DNA of 64,000 nucleotides from Alphaproteobacteria bacterium (GTDB taxonomy: Bacteria; Pseudomonadota; Alphaproteobacteria; Thalassobaculales; Thalassobaculaceae): NCBI GenBank assembly GCA_022822665.1, contig JAJEAR010000058.1, positions 29,860 to 93,859 on the forward strand. Reading direction: 5' to 3'. Positions 53,954-62,777 of the stretch are shown here, piece after piece. The translations under genes were made by a program, and so were the position numbers. The first letter of the stretch is position 1; each line of letters opens with the position of its first letter. The notes under the pieces were generated by a model. That model saw only the letters and a list, made by a program, of their open reading frames with translations, had not been told where the DNA came from and did no database searches.

Positions 53954-54892
53954 CTATGGAAGGCGTGATCGGCTGTCAATGTCATGCCCGTGACGGTTCC
54001 TGCTCCGGGCATCGTTCCACTGCATGAGCAGGATGCCGCCAAGGACCATGGCGGCCCCTGCCAGGGTCTCGGTCGTGAGCAGTTCCTGAAACAGCACGAT
54101 CGCCGCAACGATGCTGGCCACCGGCTGCAGGTTGTTCAGCATCGCGGCCGGTTCGGTCCCGATGCGCTGGATCGAGAAATAGTACAGCGGAATCGACGCG
54201 GACTGCAGCGCCACCACCAGTCCCAACGCCCACCAGCCGCTTTCGAGCACGGGCCAGGCGAAGGCATCGAACCTGACGGTAAGCACGCCCAGGACCACCG
54301 TCGCCACGCAGGACTGGTAGAAGACGATCTGGAACGGGTGCAGGCCGCGCGCACGGCGACTGACCCAGACGATGTTGATGGCACACGCGAGCCCCGAGGT
54401 CAGGCCGAGGGCGACGCCGCGCAGGTCGAGGCGGTCGAGATCGACCCCGAGCATGACCGCCAGACCCGCGAAAGCGGTCAGCATTGCCGCCATCTTCACC
54501 GCGCCGGGCCGGCGCCGGTCGACGGCGCCGTTCAGCAGTGCAACCAGCGGCGGATAGACGAAGAACAGCAATGCCGCCAGGCTGACCGGAATGTACTTGG
54601 TCGCGCCGACATTGCCGAAGGCCATGTGCGAGAACAGGACGCCGGCGAACAGCATCTGCAGCAGGAAACCGCGCGGCAGGCGCAGCGAAACCCCGGCCAG
54701 CCGGCACAGCAGTGCCATGACCACAACCGAGAACGCGGCCCGGCACAGACCGACGGTGAGCGGCGTGGTACCGCCATCGAAGGCGAGCCGGCCGAAAGCG
54801 ACCGCAAGGCCCAGTCCGACCGAGCAGAGGACCGCAAAGAGGACACCGCTCGCCCACTGGCTGGGAGATCTGTCGACTACTCGACCGGACAC
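53954..54892 (-). CDS. EamA/DMT family transporter
   Basis: A 10-helix drug/metabolite transporter of 312 residues made of two EamA repeats. The first holds GLAVAFGRLAFDGGTTPLTVG and GATKYIPVSLAALLFFVYPPLVALL, the second IVFYQSCVATVVLGVL and IGTEPAAMLNNLQPVASIVAAI. The start is GTG 54892 with only a weak ribosome-binding site. The substrate is unknown; relatives export amino acids or metabolites. Confidence 0.9.
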   Translation of the reverse strand: MSGRVVDRSPSQWASGVLFAVLCSVGLGLAVAFGRLAFDGGTTPLTVGLCRAAFSVVVMALLCRLAGVSLRLPRGFLLQMLFAGVLFSHMAFGNVGATKYIPVSLAALLFFVYPPLVALLNGAVDRRRPGAVKMAAMLTAFAGLAVMLGVDLDRLDLRGVALGLTSGLACAINIVWVSRRARGLHPFQIVFYQSCVATVVLGVLTVRFDAFAWPVLESGWWALGLVVALQSASIPLYYFSIQRIGTEPAAMLNNLQPVASIVAAIVLFQELLTTETLAGAAMVLGGILLMQWNDARSRNRHGHDIDSRSRLP

Positions 54893-54945
54893 GTGGTTCT
54901 CGCCCCGCTCCGGCGCAGGTTCGACCGGGATGTGGGTATTGGCAC

Positions 54946-55275
54946 TCAGATGTCGAGTGCGGCGAACGGGTTGTATCCCTCGCGGTCCTCGACTTCAAGC
55001 ACCCACAGGTCGGGATCACGGGAGAGATGGCGGTCCAGAAGGGCGTCGGCCTCCTCCTCCGGCACCGGTGTTTCGCCGCTTGCGGCGAGCCAGACCGCCC
55101 GGCCGGTCTCGCCCCATGCCTGCGCCAGCACGGTACACCCGTGTTCCAGCCGGTTGACCTTGACCAGGATCGCCCCTGCATCCGGGTCGCCGCGGTGGAC
55201 CACCGTGACCGGAATTGCCCGGTGCGCACACAGCCGCAGCCCGGCTTGGACCAGCACGTCGGACTTCAGACGCAT
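54946..55275 (-). CDS. DUF1491 family protein
   Basis: A 109-residue protein found almost only in alphaproteobacteria: RLKSDVLVQAGLRLCAHRAI, GDPDAGAILVKVNRLEHGC, WLAASGETPVPEEEADALLD and LWVLEVEDREGYNPF. Function unknown. The ATG at 55275 lies just beyond the terminator of the small-RNA candidate, so it either has its own promoter or depends on read-through. Confidence 0.88.
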   Translation of the reverse strand: MRLKSDVLVQAGLRLCAHRAIPVTVVHRGDPDAGAILVKVNRLEHGCTVLAQAWGETGRAVWLAASGETPVPEEEADALLDRHLSRDPDLWVLEVEDREGYNPFAALDI

Positions 55276-55298
55276 GGAGCCCGCACTCCCGGCCCCGG

Positions 55299-55334
55299 AA
55301 AAAAGAGGGCCCCGGAGCCGGTTGGCTCCGGGGC
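55299..55334 (-). terminator. rho-independent terminator
   Basis: On the minus strand an 11-bp perfect stem (GCCCCGGAGCC / GGCTCCGGGGC, 55309-55334) with a 4-nt loop is followed after a few bases by six T residues (55299-55304). It is oriented to end transcription entering from the LysR side, directly before DUF1491. Confidence 0.8.
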
Positions 55335-55463
55335 AATTGGAACAGGGAGGCTTAACGTGTGGGAGATGCCGGACCTGAGGATCGCCTTCACGGGCGGGGC
55401 AGCCCGGGATAGGCGCTGAGAGGCTGTAGTCGAACCCTGACACTCATGCTGTCCAGCACTCGC
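55299..55463 (-). ncRNA. candidate small structured RNA, about 165 nt, class unknown
   Basis: Between the LysR gene and DUF1491 a self-contained unit is visible on the minus strand: a promoter, a start near 55463, a 5' hairpin (GUGCU-GGAC-AGCAU), a central two-part hairpin (CGCCU/AGGCG enclosing CGGGC/GCCCG) and a strong terminator. No reading frame of note exists in it. The size is in the range of 6S RNA, but I could not match the conserved 6S bubble. It may be a trans-acting sRNA or a regulatory leader for DUF1491. Confidence 0.4.
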
Positions 55464-55470
55464 AACTCAG

Positions 55471-55499
55471 AAACTAGGCAGCCGCCGGCGGCGGTGCAA
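55471..55499 (-). promoter_or_regulatory. predicted promoter of the small-RNA candidate
   Basis: -35 TTGCAC (55494-55499) and -10 TAGTTT (55471-55476) with exact 17-bp spacing. The -35 is identical to that of the SRP RNA promoter at 39504, supporting a stable-RNA-type promoter. Confidence 0.45.
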
Positions 55500-55576
55500 T
55501 GTACATTCCGGCAGGTCGGCCATGCGTCTGCTGCATGGCTGGCGGTCCTGTACGCCGTATTTCTGCATCGTGCGGC

Positions 55577-56470
55577 CTAGAAACTGGTCCCGGCGACTTC
55601 CTGCAGCAGAAAGTCGCGCAGCACCGCAATCCGCTTCGAATTCCGCAGTTCTTCCGGATAGACGAAGTAGGCCGGTACCCGGGGGCCCTCGAGATCAGGC
55701 AGCAGCCTGACCAGGCCGGGATCCCCGTCGGTCATGTAGTCCGGAAGCAGCGCAATGCCGACCCCGCCCTGCACCGCGCCCAGGATCGCGCAGTAGTTGT
55801 CGATGTTGACCACCGTGCGCGGGCGCGCATGCACCCCACCCGCCACCACGTCGCGCAGCCAGTTGACCCTGGCAAACGGTGGATGGGTCGTGTCCCCGTA
55901 AACGATGATCCGGTGTGAACGCAGATCCTCGATCGTGCCGGGCGTTCCGAACTGCGACAGGTAGGACGTTGCGGCGTACAGATGCAACCGCATGGTCCTG
56001 AGGTGCCGCTGGATCAGGTCCGGCTGTCGCGGCGGCACAAATCGGATCGCCACGTCAGCCTGGCGCATTGAAAGATCAAGCTCGTGATCACTGATCAGCA
56101 TGCTGACCGTGATCTCCGGGTAGAGCTCGATGAACTTGCCGATCCTGCTGGCCAGCCACACCGACCCGAAATCGACCGTGGTCGTGAGCCGAAGCGGACC
56201 CTTCGGACGCTCGCGACCCTCGCCGATCAGCGCCTCCGTGGTCGCCAGCTTTGCGAACACGTCACGGGCTGTCGCGTACAACATCTCGCCCTGCTCGGTC
56301 AGGATCAGTCCGCGTGCGTGCCGGTGGAACAGGGCGGCATTGACGCTTTCCTCAAGGTGGCTCACCTGCCGGCTGACCGCGGACTGGCTCAGGTTCAGGA
56401 CCTCACCGGCATGGGTGAAACTGCCCGCCTCAGCCACCGCGTGAAAGACGCGAAGTTTGTCCCAGTCCAT
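55577..56470 (-). CDS. LysR family transcriptional regulator
   Basis: An N-terminal winged helix (DKLRVFHAVAEAGSFTHAGE, LNLSQSAVSRQVSHLEE) and the periplasmic-binding-like effector domain, 297 residues from ATG 56470. LysR next to trxB is a recurrent alphaproteobacterial arrangement. Its ligand and regulon are not evident. Confidence 0.93.
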   Translation of the reverse strand: MDWDKLRVFHAVAEAGSFTHAGEVLNLSQSAVSRQVSHLEESVNAALFHRHARGLILTEQGEMLYATARDVFAKLATTEALIGEGRERPKGPLRLTTTVDFGSVWLASRIGKFIELYPEITVSMLISDHELDLSMRQADVAIRFVPPRQPDLIQRHLRTMRLHLYAATSYLSQFGTPGTIEDLRSHRIIVYGDTTHPPFARVNWLRDVVAGGVHARPRTVVNIDNYCAILGAVQGGVGIALLPDYMTDGDPGLVRLLPDLEGPRVPAYFVYPEELRNSKRIAVLRDFLLQEVAGTSF

Positions 56471-56580
56471 CGTTCCGATCCGCAGAATCCGCCGGATCCG
56501 CCCGCTCCCCGCGGGCTCGATTCCGGTCACATCGCACCACGCCGGTTGACCCGCCGGGCACCATTGCTGTCGCTTGTACC

Positions 56581-57585
56581 CTAGGATGTAGGAGAAGCCT
56601 GCGGCGAAACAAGATGCTGCGCGCCAGCAATCACATCCGTGTCATCGAGCGCGCCGAGATACCGGTCCGCCTCCAGCGCCGCCATGCAGCCGAGACCGGC
56701 AGCGGTGACTGCCTGGCGGTAGACCTTGTCCACACAGTCTCCGGCGGCAAACACGCCGGGAACCGTCGTGCACACGCTTCCCGGCGCAACCGAGATGTAC
56801 CCGTCCGAATCAAGTTCGAGCTGGCCGGCGAAGAGCTCGGTTGCCGGCACGTGTCCGATCGCGATGAACACGCCCTCGGTCGCAAGGTCCCGGCATTCGC
56901 CGGACTGCACGTCGCGCAGCCGCACCGCCTCGACCCCTGCCATGGGTCCTTCGCCTCCGAGGATCTCGTCGATGACGCTGTTCCATTCCACCGAGATCCT
57001 GGCGTTGCGAAACAGCCGTTCCTGCATGATGTGCTCGGCCCGCAACCGGTCGCGCCGGTGGATCAGCGTGACGCTCTCGGCGATGTTGGCGAGATAGAGC
57101 GCTTCCTCCACCGCCGTGTTGCCGCCGCCGACAACGACGACCGGACGGTTGCGGAAGAAGAAACCGTCGCAGGTTGCGCAGGCCGACACGCCGCGGCCGC
57201 TGAAGCGCTGTTCGCTGTCGAGCCCGAGCCAGCGGGCCTCGGCGCCGGTGGCAATGATGAGCGCGTCGGTCGTCCACTGCGCACCCGAGTCGCTCTGCAG
57301 CAGGTACGGCCGCCGGCCGAGATCGACCGAGGTGATGATGTCGTCGACAATGCGGGTCCCGACGGCCTTCGCCTGGGCCTGCATCTGCTCCATGAGCCAA
57401 GGGCCCTGCACCACGTCGGCGAATCCGGGATAGTTCTCGACGTCCGTGGTGATGGTCATCTGGCCGCCCGGCCGAAGCCCGCGGATCAGCAGCGGGCCGA
57501 GGTTTGCGCGCGCCGCGTAGATTGCCGCGGTCAGTCCGGCCGCGCCCGATCCGATGATCACCAGCCTTTCATGGTCGCGTGACAT
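56581..57585 (-). CDS. trxB: thioredoxin-disulfide reductase
   Basis: TrxB transfers electrons from NADPH via FAD to thioredoxin. FAD motif GSGAAGLTAAIYAARA, redox pair Cys136/Cys139 in SACATCDGFFF, NADPH motif VVGGGNTAVEEALYL and HRRDRLRAE, and GVFAAGDCVD are present. It has 334 residues from ATG 57585; ATG 57591 two codons earlier is equally usable. It is upstream of LysR on the same strand and divergent from a flavin monooxygenase. Confidence 0.96.
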   Translation of the reverse strand: MSRDHERLVIIGSGAAGLTAAIYAARANLGPLLIRGLRPGGQMTITTDVENYPGFADVVQGPWLMEQMQAQAKAVGTRIVDDIITSVDLGRRPYLLQSDSGAQWTTDALIIATGAEARWLGLDSEQRFSGRGVSACATCDGFFFRNRPVVVVGGGNTAVEEALYLANIAESVTLIHRRDRLRAEHIMQERLFRNARISVEWNSVIDEILGGEGPMAGVEAVRLRDVQSGECRDLATEGVFIAIGHVPATELFAGQLELDSDGYISVAPGSVCTTVPGVFAAGDCVDKVYRQAVTAAGLGCMAALEADRYLGALDDTDVIAGAQHLVSPQASPTS

Positions 57586-57754
57586 CTCCATCCATTCCGC
57601 TTCCTGGTGGTTCCGCCCCGCGTGGTGTGCGCCTGCCCGGCGCAACATTCAACCCGAAACCGCGGGACACCGTGCCGGCGGCTGCGCCCATCGACAGATC
57701 GGCGGCCCTCAAGTAGGTTTTGCCGCCTTCCAACGGCAGTGGAGTTGACCGGCC

Positions 57755-59122
57755 GTGCGCCAGATGATCCTCGTCGCCTTCCTGCAGGCGCAGAACTGCA
57801 CGAACTTCGCCGCATCGTGGCGGCACCCGCAGTCGCGCACCGACTCGACAACGCCGGAGTTCTACCGCGACATCGCCCGGATCCTCGAGGAGGGCAGGTT
57901 CCACATCGGGTTCTTTGACGACCGGCTGGCAATGCCCGACATGTACGGCGGCAACCACGAGCACGCGGTCGAAGGCGGGATCCGCTGCGTGAAGATGGAC
58001 CCGGTCACCGTGCTCATGACCATGGGCATGTGCACGGAACGTCTCGGGCTGGGATCGACCTACTCCACCACCTACTACGAACCGTTCCATGTCGCCCGGG
58101 TATTCCAGACCCTCGACCTCATGAGCAATGGCCGCGCGGCCTGGAACATCGTCACCTCGCTGAATGACGGCGAGGCGATGAACATGGGCCGCGTCGAGGT
58201 CATCGAGCACGATGCCCGCTACGACCGGGCCGACGAGTTCATGGAGATCGTGCTCGGCCACTGGAACGCCTGGGAAGCGGACGCGATCCTGAATGACAAG
58301 GCCGGCAACCGGTTCGCGGATCCGAAGAAGGTGCACCGGCTCGACTACGAGGGCCGATACTTTCGGTCACGGGGTCCGTTTACGGTTCCCCGCTCGCCGC
58401 AGGGCCACCCGGTGCTGATCCAGGCCGGCCAGAGCGGGCGCGGCCAGAGGTTTGCGGCCCGCTGGGCCGAGGTGGTGTTCGTCGCCTATCCGACGATCGA
58501 GATCGCGCGCACGGAATACGCGAGCCTCAAGCGGCAGATCTCCGAACACGGCCGGGACCCGGACCGGGTGAGCGTTTGCGCGCTGACCCACATCGTCGTT
58601 GCCGAGACCCGGGCCGAGGCCGAGGACCGGCGTGCACTGATCGATCGCCTGCCGACCGATCTCGACCAGCTGTCGCTCCTCGCCGAAGCGCTGAACTTCG
58701 ACTTTGCAACCCGCGGCCTCGACGAGCCGCTCACCGATGCCGACCTCGCGGGCATGCAGGGAATCCAGGGCATCCGCGACCGGGTGGTGGAGGCGAGCGG
58801 CAAGCGCAACCCGACCCCGCGGGAGTTCATGCATTTCAGCGGCCGCGGTCTGCTGCACAATCCGTGGGTCGGCAGCGGAGCGGATGTCGCGGACATCATG
58901 GAGGAGTGGTTCGTGACCGGTGCCTGCGACGGTTTCGTGATCGCGGCCTCGCACGTTCCAGGCGCCTATGCCGACTTCGTGAAATACGTGGTGCCGGAGC
59001 TGCAGCGCCGCGGCCTGCACCGGACCGAGTACGCCGGGGCGACGCTGCGGGAGAATCTGGGTCTCGAGCCGCCGACCCCGGGCCTGTGGCACCTGCCGAT
59101 GCCCGACGGCGGCCACGGCTGA
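57755..59122 (+). CDS. LLM-class FMN-dependent monooxygenase (NtaA/SnaA/DszA type)
   Basis: A bacterial luciferase-like flavin monooxygenase of 455 residues with FLQAQNCTNFAASWRHP, HIGFFDDRLAMPDMYGG, TYSTTYYEPFHVARVFQTLD, GRAAWNIVTSLNDGEAMNMG and HPVLIQAGQSGRGQ, the pattern of NtaA/DszA enzymes that use reduced FMN from a partner reductase. Likely substrates are amines, sulfonates or aminopolycarboxylates. GTG 57755 is the start. It is followed after 13 bp by an Ldh-type dehydrogenase, probably one transcript. Confidence 0.87.
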   Translation: MRQMILVAFLQAQNCTNFAASWRHPQSRTDSTTPEFYRDIARILEEGRFHIGFFDDRLAMPDMYGGNHEHAVEGGIRCVKMDPVTVLMTMGMCTERLGLGSTYSTTYYEPFHVARVFQTLDLMSNGRAAWNIVTSLNDGEAMNMGRVEVIEHDARYDRADEFMEIVLGHWNAWEADAILNDKAGNRFADPKKVHRLDYEGRYFRSRGPFTVPRSPQGHPVLIQAGQSGRGQRFAARWAEVVFVAYPTIEIARTEYASLKRQISEHGRDPDRVSVCALTHIVVAETRAEAEDRRALIDRLPTDLDQLSLLAEALNFDFATRGLDEPLTDADLAGMQGIQGIRDRVVEASGKRNPTPREFMHFSGRGLLHNPWVGSGADVADIMEEWFVTGACDGFVIAASHVPGAYADFVKYVVPELQRRGLHRTEYAGATLRENLGLEPPTPGLWHLPMPDGGHG

Positions 59123-59135
59123 CGGGAGAACGACA

Positions 59136-60185
59136 ATGCCCCGCGTCCTGCCTGAACGACTTGCCACCATCTCCGATACGCTGCTTCGCGGTGCCGGGGT
59201 TCCGGCCGAGGAAGCGGCCATCGTCACCCGCCACGTCATCGACGCCAACCTGGCGGGTCACGACAGTCACGGCATCATCCAGATCCCGACCTATATCGAG
59301 CGGGTGGAGAAGGGGCACATCGTGCCCGGGGCACCCTGGAAGATCGTGCAGGAATCCGCGGCGACAACAGTGGTGGACGGCCATTGGGGTTTCGGATACG
59401 TGGTCAACGAACGGGCCATGCTGCACACCATCGAGAAGGCGGAGACCGCCAACGTGGCCGCGGCGACGGTGTTTCGCCAGGGCCATATCGGCCGGCTGGC
59501 CAGCTACCCGATCATGGCCGCGAAACGCGGGATGATCGCGCTGATCACCGCCGATTCCGGCCGCGGTCCCAAGCATGTCGCGCCGTTCGGCGGGCGCGAG
59601 AAGCGGCTCGGCACCAACCCGATCGCCATCGCCATGCCATCCGACCTCGACGGTCCGTTCTTCGTCGACATGGCGACCTCGGCGGTCGCGGCGGGCAAGA
59701 TCAAGCTGGCAATCGCGCGCGGCCAGCAGATCCCGCAGGGCTGGATCATCGACAGTGAAGGCCGGGCGACCACCGACCCGATGGACTTCGAGAGCGGCGG
59801 TCCGCTGCTCACGCTGGGGGGAACCGAGGGCTACAAGGGCTACGGGCTTTCGGCGATGATCGAGGTGTTCTCCGGGATCCTGACCGGGCTCGGCCACGGT
59901 GTTGAGCCGACCGGGCGGCACAACGACGGCTGCTTCATGGCGGTCTTCAAGGTCTCCGCCTTCCGCGACCTCGCAACCTTTCGCGCCGAGGTGACGGAGT
60001 TCGCCCGTTACCTCAAGCAAACGCAACCGGCCGAAGGATTCGAGGAGGTGTTCTATCCGGGAGAGATCGAACACCGGAACGCGGAAGTCCGCGCCCGCGA
60101 GGGCGTCGAGGTCGAGGATGCGACCTGGAACGCGCTGAAGGCGCTGGCGGACCGGTTCGGGCTCGCCGATACCCTCGCGCTCTGA
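59136..60185 (+). CDS. Ldh family (malate/L-sulfolactate/ureidoglycolate-type) NAD(P) oxidoreductase
   Basis: A 349-residue member of the type 2 malate/L-lactate dehydrogenase fold: VIDANLAGHDSHGIIQIPTY with the catalytic His, GHIGRLASYPIMAA, LGTNPIAIAMPSD and GYKGYGLSAMIEVFSG. Members oxidise 2-hydroxy acids such as sulfolactate or ureidoglycolate. With the preceding flavin monooxygenase it may form a small catabolic unit. Substrate undetermined. Confidence 0.88.
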   Translation: MPRVLPERLATISDTLLRGAGVPAEEAAIVTRHVIDANLAGHDSHGIIQIPTYIERVEKGHIVPGAPWKIVQESAATTVVDGHWGFGYVVNERAMLHTIEKAETANVAAATVFRQGHIGRLASYPIMAAKRGMIALITADSGRGPKHVAPFGGREKRLGTNPIAIAMPSDLDGPFFVDMATSAVAAGKIKLAIARGQQIPQGWIIDSEGRATTDPMDFESGGPLLTLGGTEGYKGYGLSAMIEVFSGILTGLGHGVEPTGRHNDGCFMAVFKVSAFRDLATFRAEVTEFARYLKQTQPAEGFEEVFYPGEIEHRNAEVRAREGVEVEDATWNALKALADRFGLADTLAL

Positions 60186-60191
60186 ATCCGG

Positions 60192-61058
60192 CTACAGGCC
60201 GAAGATCGAGGACAGGCCGAGACGGCCGGCCTGGGCCGCCATCGCGGCATCGTCCGGCATGCTGATCTGCGATGATGCCGCCCGCAGAACCGCCGGCAAC
60301 AGGTCGACGTCGCCTACCGAATTGAGGAACAGGTCGGCCCGCGCGAGCACGTAGCAGACCGCGCGCTGGATGTCTTCTTCCGCTTCCACCGGCTCGTACC
60401 ACGTGTTCCGGCTCCTGGTCGCACCGGCAGCCCAGGGGCCCCGGGCCAGCGCCTTGATGGTCTGGACCGCGACACCGCGCTCGCGGCAGACCGCCAATGT
60501 CCGCTCGAAGTCGGCGGCATAGGTGGCATGGTGAGCCGCCACCCAGTTGTACGGCATGAGCACGGAGTCGAACGCGAACAGGTCGAGTGCCCGGCGGTGG
60601 GTGGCCGCCACCGTCCAGCCGTGCCCGGTGATGCCGATGAACCGTGCCAGGCCGGCTTCGCGCGCCTCCAGCGCGGCGCGCAGCGCCCCGTCGTCGCCCA
60701 GGGCACGGTCGAGTTCGTCGGGATGGTACAGGCCGTGCAGCTGGATCAGGTCGACCCGGTCGGTCCGCAACCGGTCAAGCGAGCGCGCAATGCTGTCGCG
60801 GGCCTCCGCGTAGCCGCGATCCCGGGTCTTGGTAGCCAGGAAGAACTCGTCCCGGTGCTGCCGCATCCACGGGCCGATGCGCAGTTCGGCGTCACCGTAG
60901 GCGGCCGCGGTATCGATGTGGTTGATGCCGTATTCCAGCAGCAGGTCCAGTACCCGGTCCGCGGTCGCCTGGTCCACCTCGCGGAGTGCCGCGGCGCCAA
61001 AGATCACCGCCGAACTCATGTGTCCGGTGCTCCCGAACGGTCTCTTCTCGATCGCCAT
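60192..61058 (-). CDS. aldo/keto reductase
   Basis: An AKR-fold protein of 288 residues: [36 protein letters not shown] (Asp, Tyr), [10 protein letters not shown] (Lys) and [14 protein letters not shown] (His). The C-terminus lacks the strong cofactor-phosphate motif of classical AKRs. It resembles the oxidoreductase group of predicted TIM-barrel AKRs. It converges on the Ldh gene with 6 bp between. Confidence 0.87.
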   Translation of the reverse strand: MAIEKRPFGSTGHMSSAVIFGAAALREVDQATADRVLDLLLEYGINHIDTAAAYGDAELRIGPWMRQHRDEFFLATKTRDRGYAEARDSIARSLDRLRTDRVDLIQLHGLYHPDELDRALGDDGALRAALEAREAGLARFIGITGHGWTVAATHRRALDLFAFDSVLMPYNWVAAHHATYAADFERTLAVCRERGVAVQTIKALARGPWAAGATRSRNTWYEPVEAEEDIQRAVCYVLARADLFLNSVGDVDLLPAVLRAASSQISMPDDAAMAAQAGRLGLSSIFGL

Positions 61059-61079
61059 GCGTCCTCTCCCCGTGCCGGG

Positions 61080-62345
61080 TCACCGTTTTTCGAAATCGAT
61101 GCGTTCATCGACAGGCAGGCCGGCCAGCCGCCGGCGCAGGCAGTCGATCGCAAGCTCGACGGCTCCGAGACGGACCCATTCCCGCCCTCCGAGCAGCCGG
61201 GCCTCGCGCGTCACCGTGCCGCCCGCATCCGAGATGCCGATCACAACGGTCCCGCCAAGCTCGATCCGGTCCTCACCTTCGTCAACCGCGACCAGGGTTG
61301 CAAGCGCATGGGTCGTGCCGACCTGCCGGCGCAGTGCGCAGGCGATCGCGGACGCGGCCGAACTGTCCGGGCTGCCCGGGACCGCGGCCAGGCCGGCCGC
61401 CGCGGCAAGTTGCCCCAGATCCCTCGAGACCACGCCGGCACGGTGGGGGTCAACGGCGTCCTTCCCCGGCAGGAACCTGGCTGCGATGGCGCCAGAAGTC
61501 AGCATCTCCGCGGTGGCGAGCGTGCACCCGTCCCGGGCCAGCAACGCCGAGACCACCCCTTCGAGCGTGTCGTCATCCTCCGCGACGACATGGGTTCCGA
61601 GCCGGGAGCGGACCTCGGCCTCGACCGGGGCCAGAAGGCGCTCGAGTTCCGCCTCGCTGTCGGCGCGGACCGACAGCTTGGTCTCGAGCTGCGGGTAGTG
61701 GGCCTGGAACCCGAGCTTGACCGTGCCGGCGGGTGCAAGCGACTCAACGCCGCCGAGCATGTGATCGGCCCGGGATTCGCCGATCCCGAAGGAATGGAAC
61801 CGCTTCATCCGGGTCGCGACCCGGTGCCCGCTGCGGCTCAGCAACCGGGGGATGACCTGTTCCTCCATCATGCGCCGCATCTCGCGCGGCACGCCGGGAG
61901 TGAAGATGAACGGGGTTCCGTCAATCTCGAGCGCAAAGCCGCAGGCGGTGCCGATCGGGTTGTCGATGAACTCGGCCGTCGAAGGGAGCAGTGCCTGCTT
62001 GCGGTTGTTCGGCGGCATCACCCGGCCGCGGCGCTCGTAGAACGCCTCCATCCTCGCGAGCCAGTCCGCGTGCAGCACCAGTTCGACGCCCGCGGCCTCC
62101 GCCGCCATCTCCTGCGACAGGTCGTCGACCGTCGGTCCCAGCCCGCCGTTGACGATCACCGCGTCGGCGCGCGCGGCCGCGCGCCGGAATGCCTCGCGCA
62201 GGCTTTCGCGGTCGTCCCCGACCGAGGTTCCCCAGCAGACCGTGAGACCGACCTCGCCCAGGCGCCGCGCCATGTGGCTGTGGTTGGTGTTGACCGTCTT
62301 GCCGCTCAGGATCTCGTCGCCGGTGCAGAGGATTTCGATACGCAT
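61080..62345 (-). CDS. cinA: CinA family protein with degenerate NMN-deamidase domain
   Basis: The N-terminal molybdopterin-binding-fold (COG1058) domain is well conserved: CTGDEILSGKTVNTNHSHMA, NGGLGPTVDD, PNNRKQALLP, FTPGVPREMRRMME. The C-terminal domain (from about residue 255) corresponds to NMN amidohydrolase PncC, but the active-site AESCTGG reads AEMLTSG (residues 279-285), and the following conserved Tyr/Lys segment reads AGVVSRDLGQ. The catalytic Ser and its partners appear lost, so only the N-terminal (ADP-ribose pyrophosphatase-type) activity is expected. It has 421 residues. Confidence 0.9.
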   Translation of the reverse strand: MRIEILCTGDEILSGKTVNTNHSHMARRLGEVGLTVCWGTSVGDDRESLREAFRRAAARADAVIVNGGLGPTVDDLSQEMAAEAAGVELVLHADWLARMEAFYERRGRVMPPNNRKQALLPSTAEFIDNPIGTACGFALEIDGTPFIFTPGVPREMRRMMEEQVIPRLLSRSGHRVATRMKRFHSFGIGESRADHMLGGVESLAPAGTVKLGFQAHYPQLETKLSVRADSEAELERLLAPVEAEVRSRLGTHVVAEDDDTLEGVVSALLARDGCTLATAEMLTSGAIAARFLPGKDAVDPHRAGVVSRDLGQLAAAAGLAAVPGSPDSSAASAIACALRRQVGTTHALATLVAVDEGEDRIELGGTVVIGISDAGGTVTREARLLGGREWVRLGAVELAIDCLRRRLAGLPVDERIDFEKR

Positions 62346-62390
62346 GAAGAGGTCCCTGGTGACTGCCCCGCCTCCCGGGACCGCGCCGCT

Positions 62391-62543
62391 CTATACCACG
62401 ACGCACCCACCCGGTCCCATCTCGCGCACCGCGTCGGCTGGCCCGGCGAAGCGGAAAGACAGCCAGATCACCTCACCAGGGATTTGCACGCCAGGCGCCT
62501 CGGTGCAGGCGAGACCCGGCACCTCAATCGGCTTTGGCGCAAA
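62391..62543 (-). pseudogene. possible C-terminal fragment of an unknown protein
   Basis: A 50-codon open frame with strongly G/C-ending codons (including GVQIPGEVIWLSFRFAGPA) ends in TAG 48 bp upstream of the cinA start. A TAA immediately precedes it, so there is no start codon. The codon bias suggests it was coding, but I do not recognise the family. Confidence 0.3.
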
Positions 62544-62777
62544 TTAGGCCCAGTCTGAGCGTCCGGAGGTTAGGCAACGCGCAGCGACCCAGCAATGCCG
62601 ACCAGCATCTCCTTCGCATCTCTGGCGAACAGGGTTACAGGTGCATCTGTAGGCAGGCAACGACAGGCGCAAAGAAAAATTGCGTCAGCCATATGACGAT
62701 AATGAAACAAGAACCTGGCGAGGGGCAATGGGATCGCTTGTTTGCCCGGAATGGGCCTGTAGTGTACTGCTCAAACC

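Noticed and set aside
55309..55334. Hairpin as a terminator for plus-strand transcription
   Set aside because: The run of A on the plus strand lies before the hairpin, so a U-run follows only on the minus strand; no plus-strand gene ends here.
55299..55463. 6S RNA, tmRNA or tRNA-like identity of the small RNA
   Set aside because: No conserved 6S bubble, no tmRNA tag-coding sequence or tRNA-like end, and the GGGTTCGACT segment lacks a pairable T-arm. Left as class unknown.
60528..62558. A 676-codon open frame on the plus strand
   Set aside because: It is antisense to the aldo/keto reductase and cinA genes, which have clear motifs; shadow frame.
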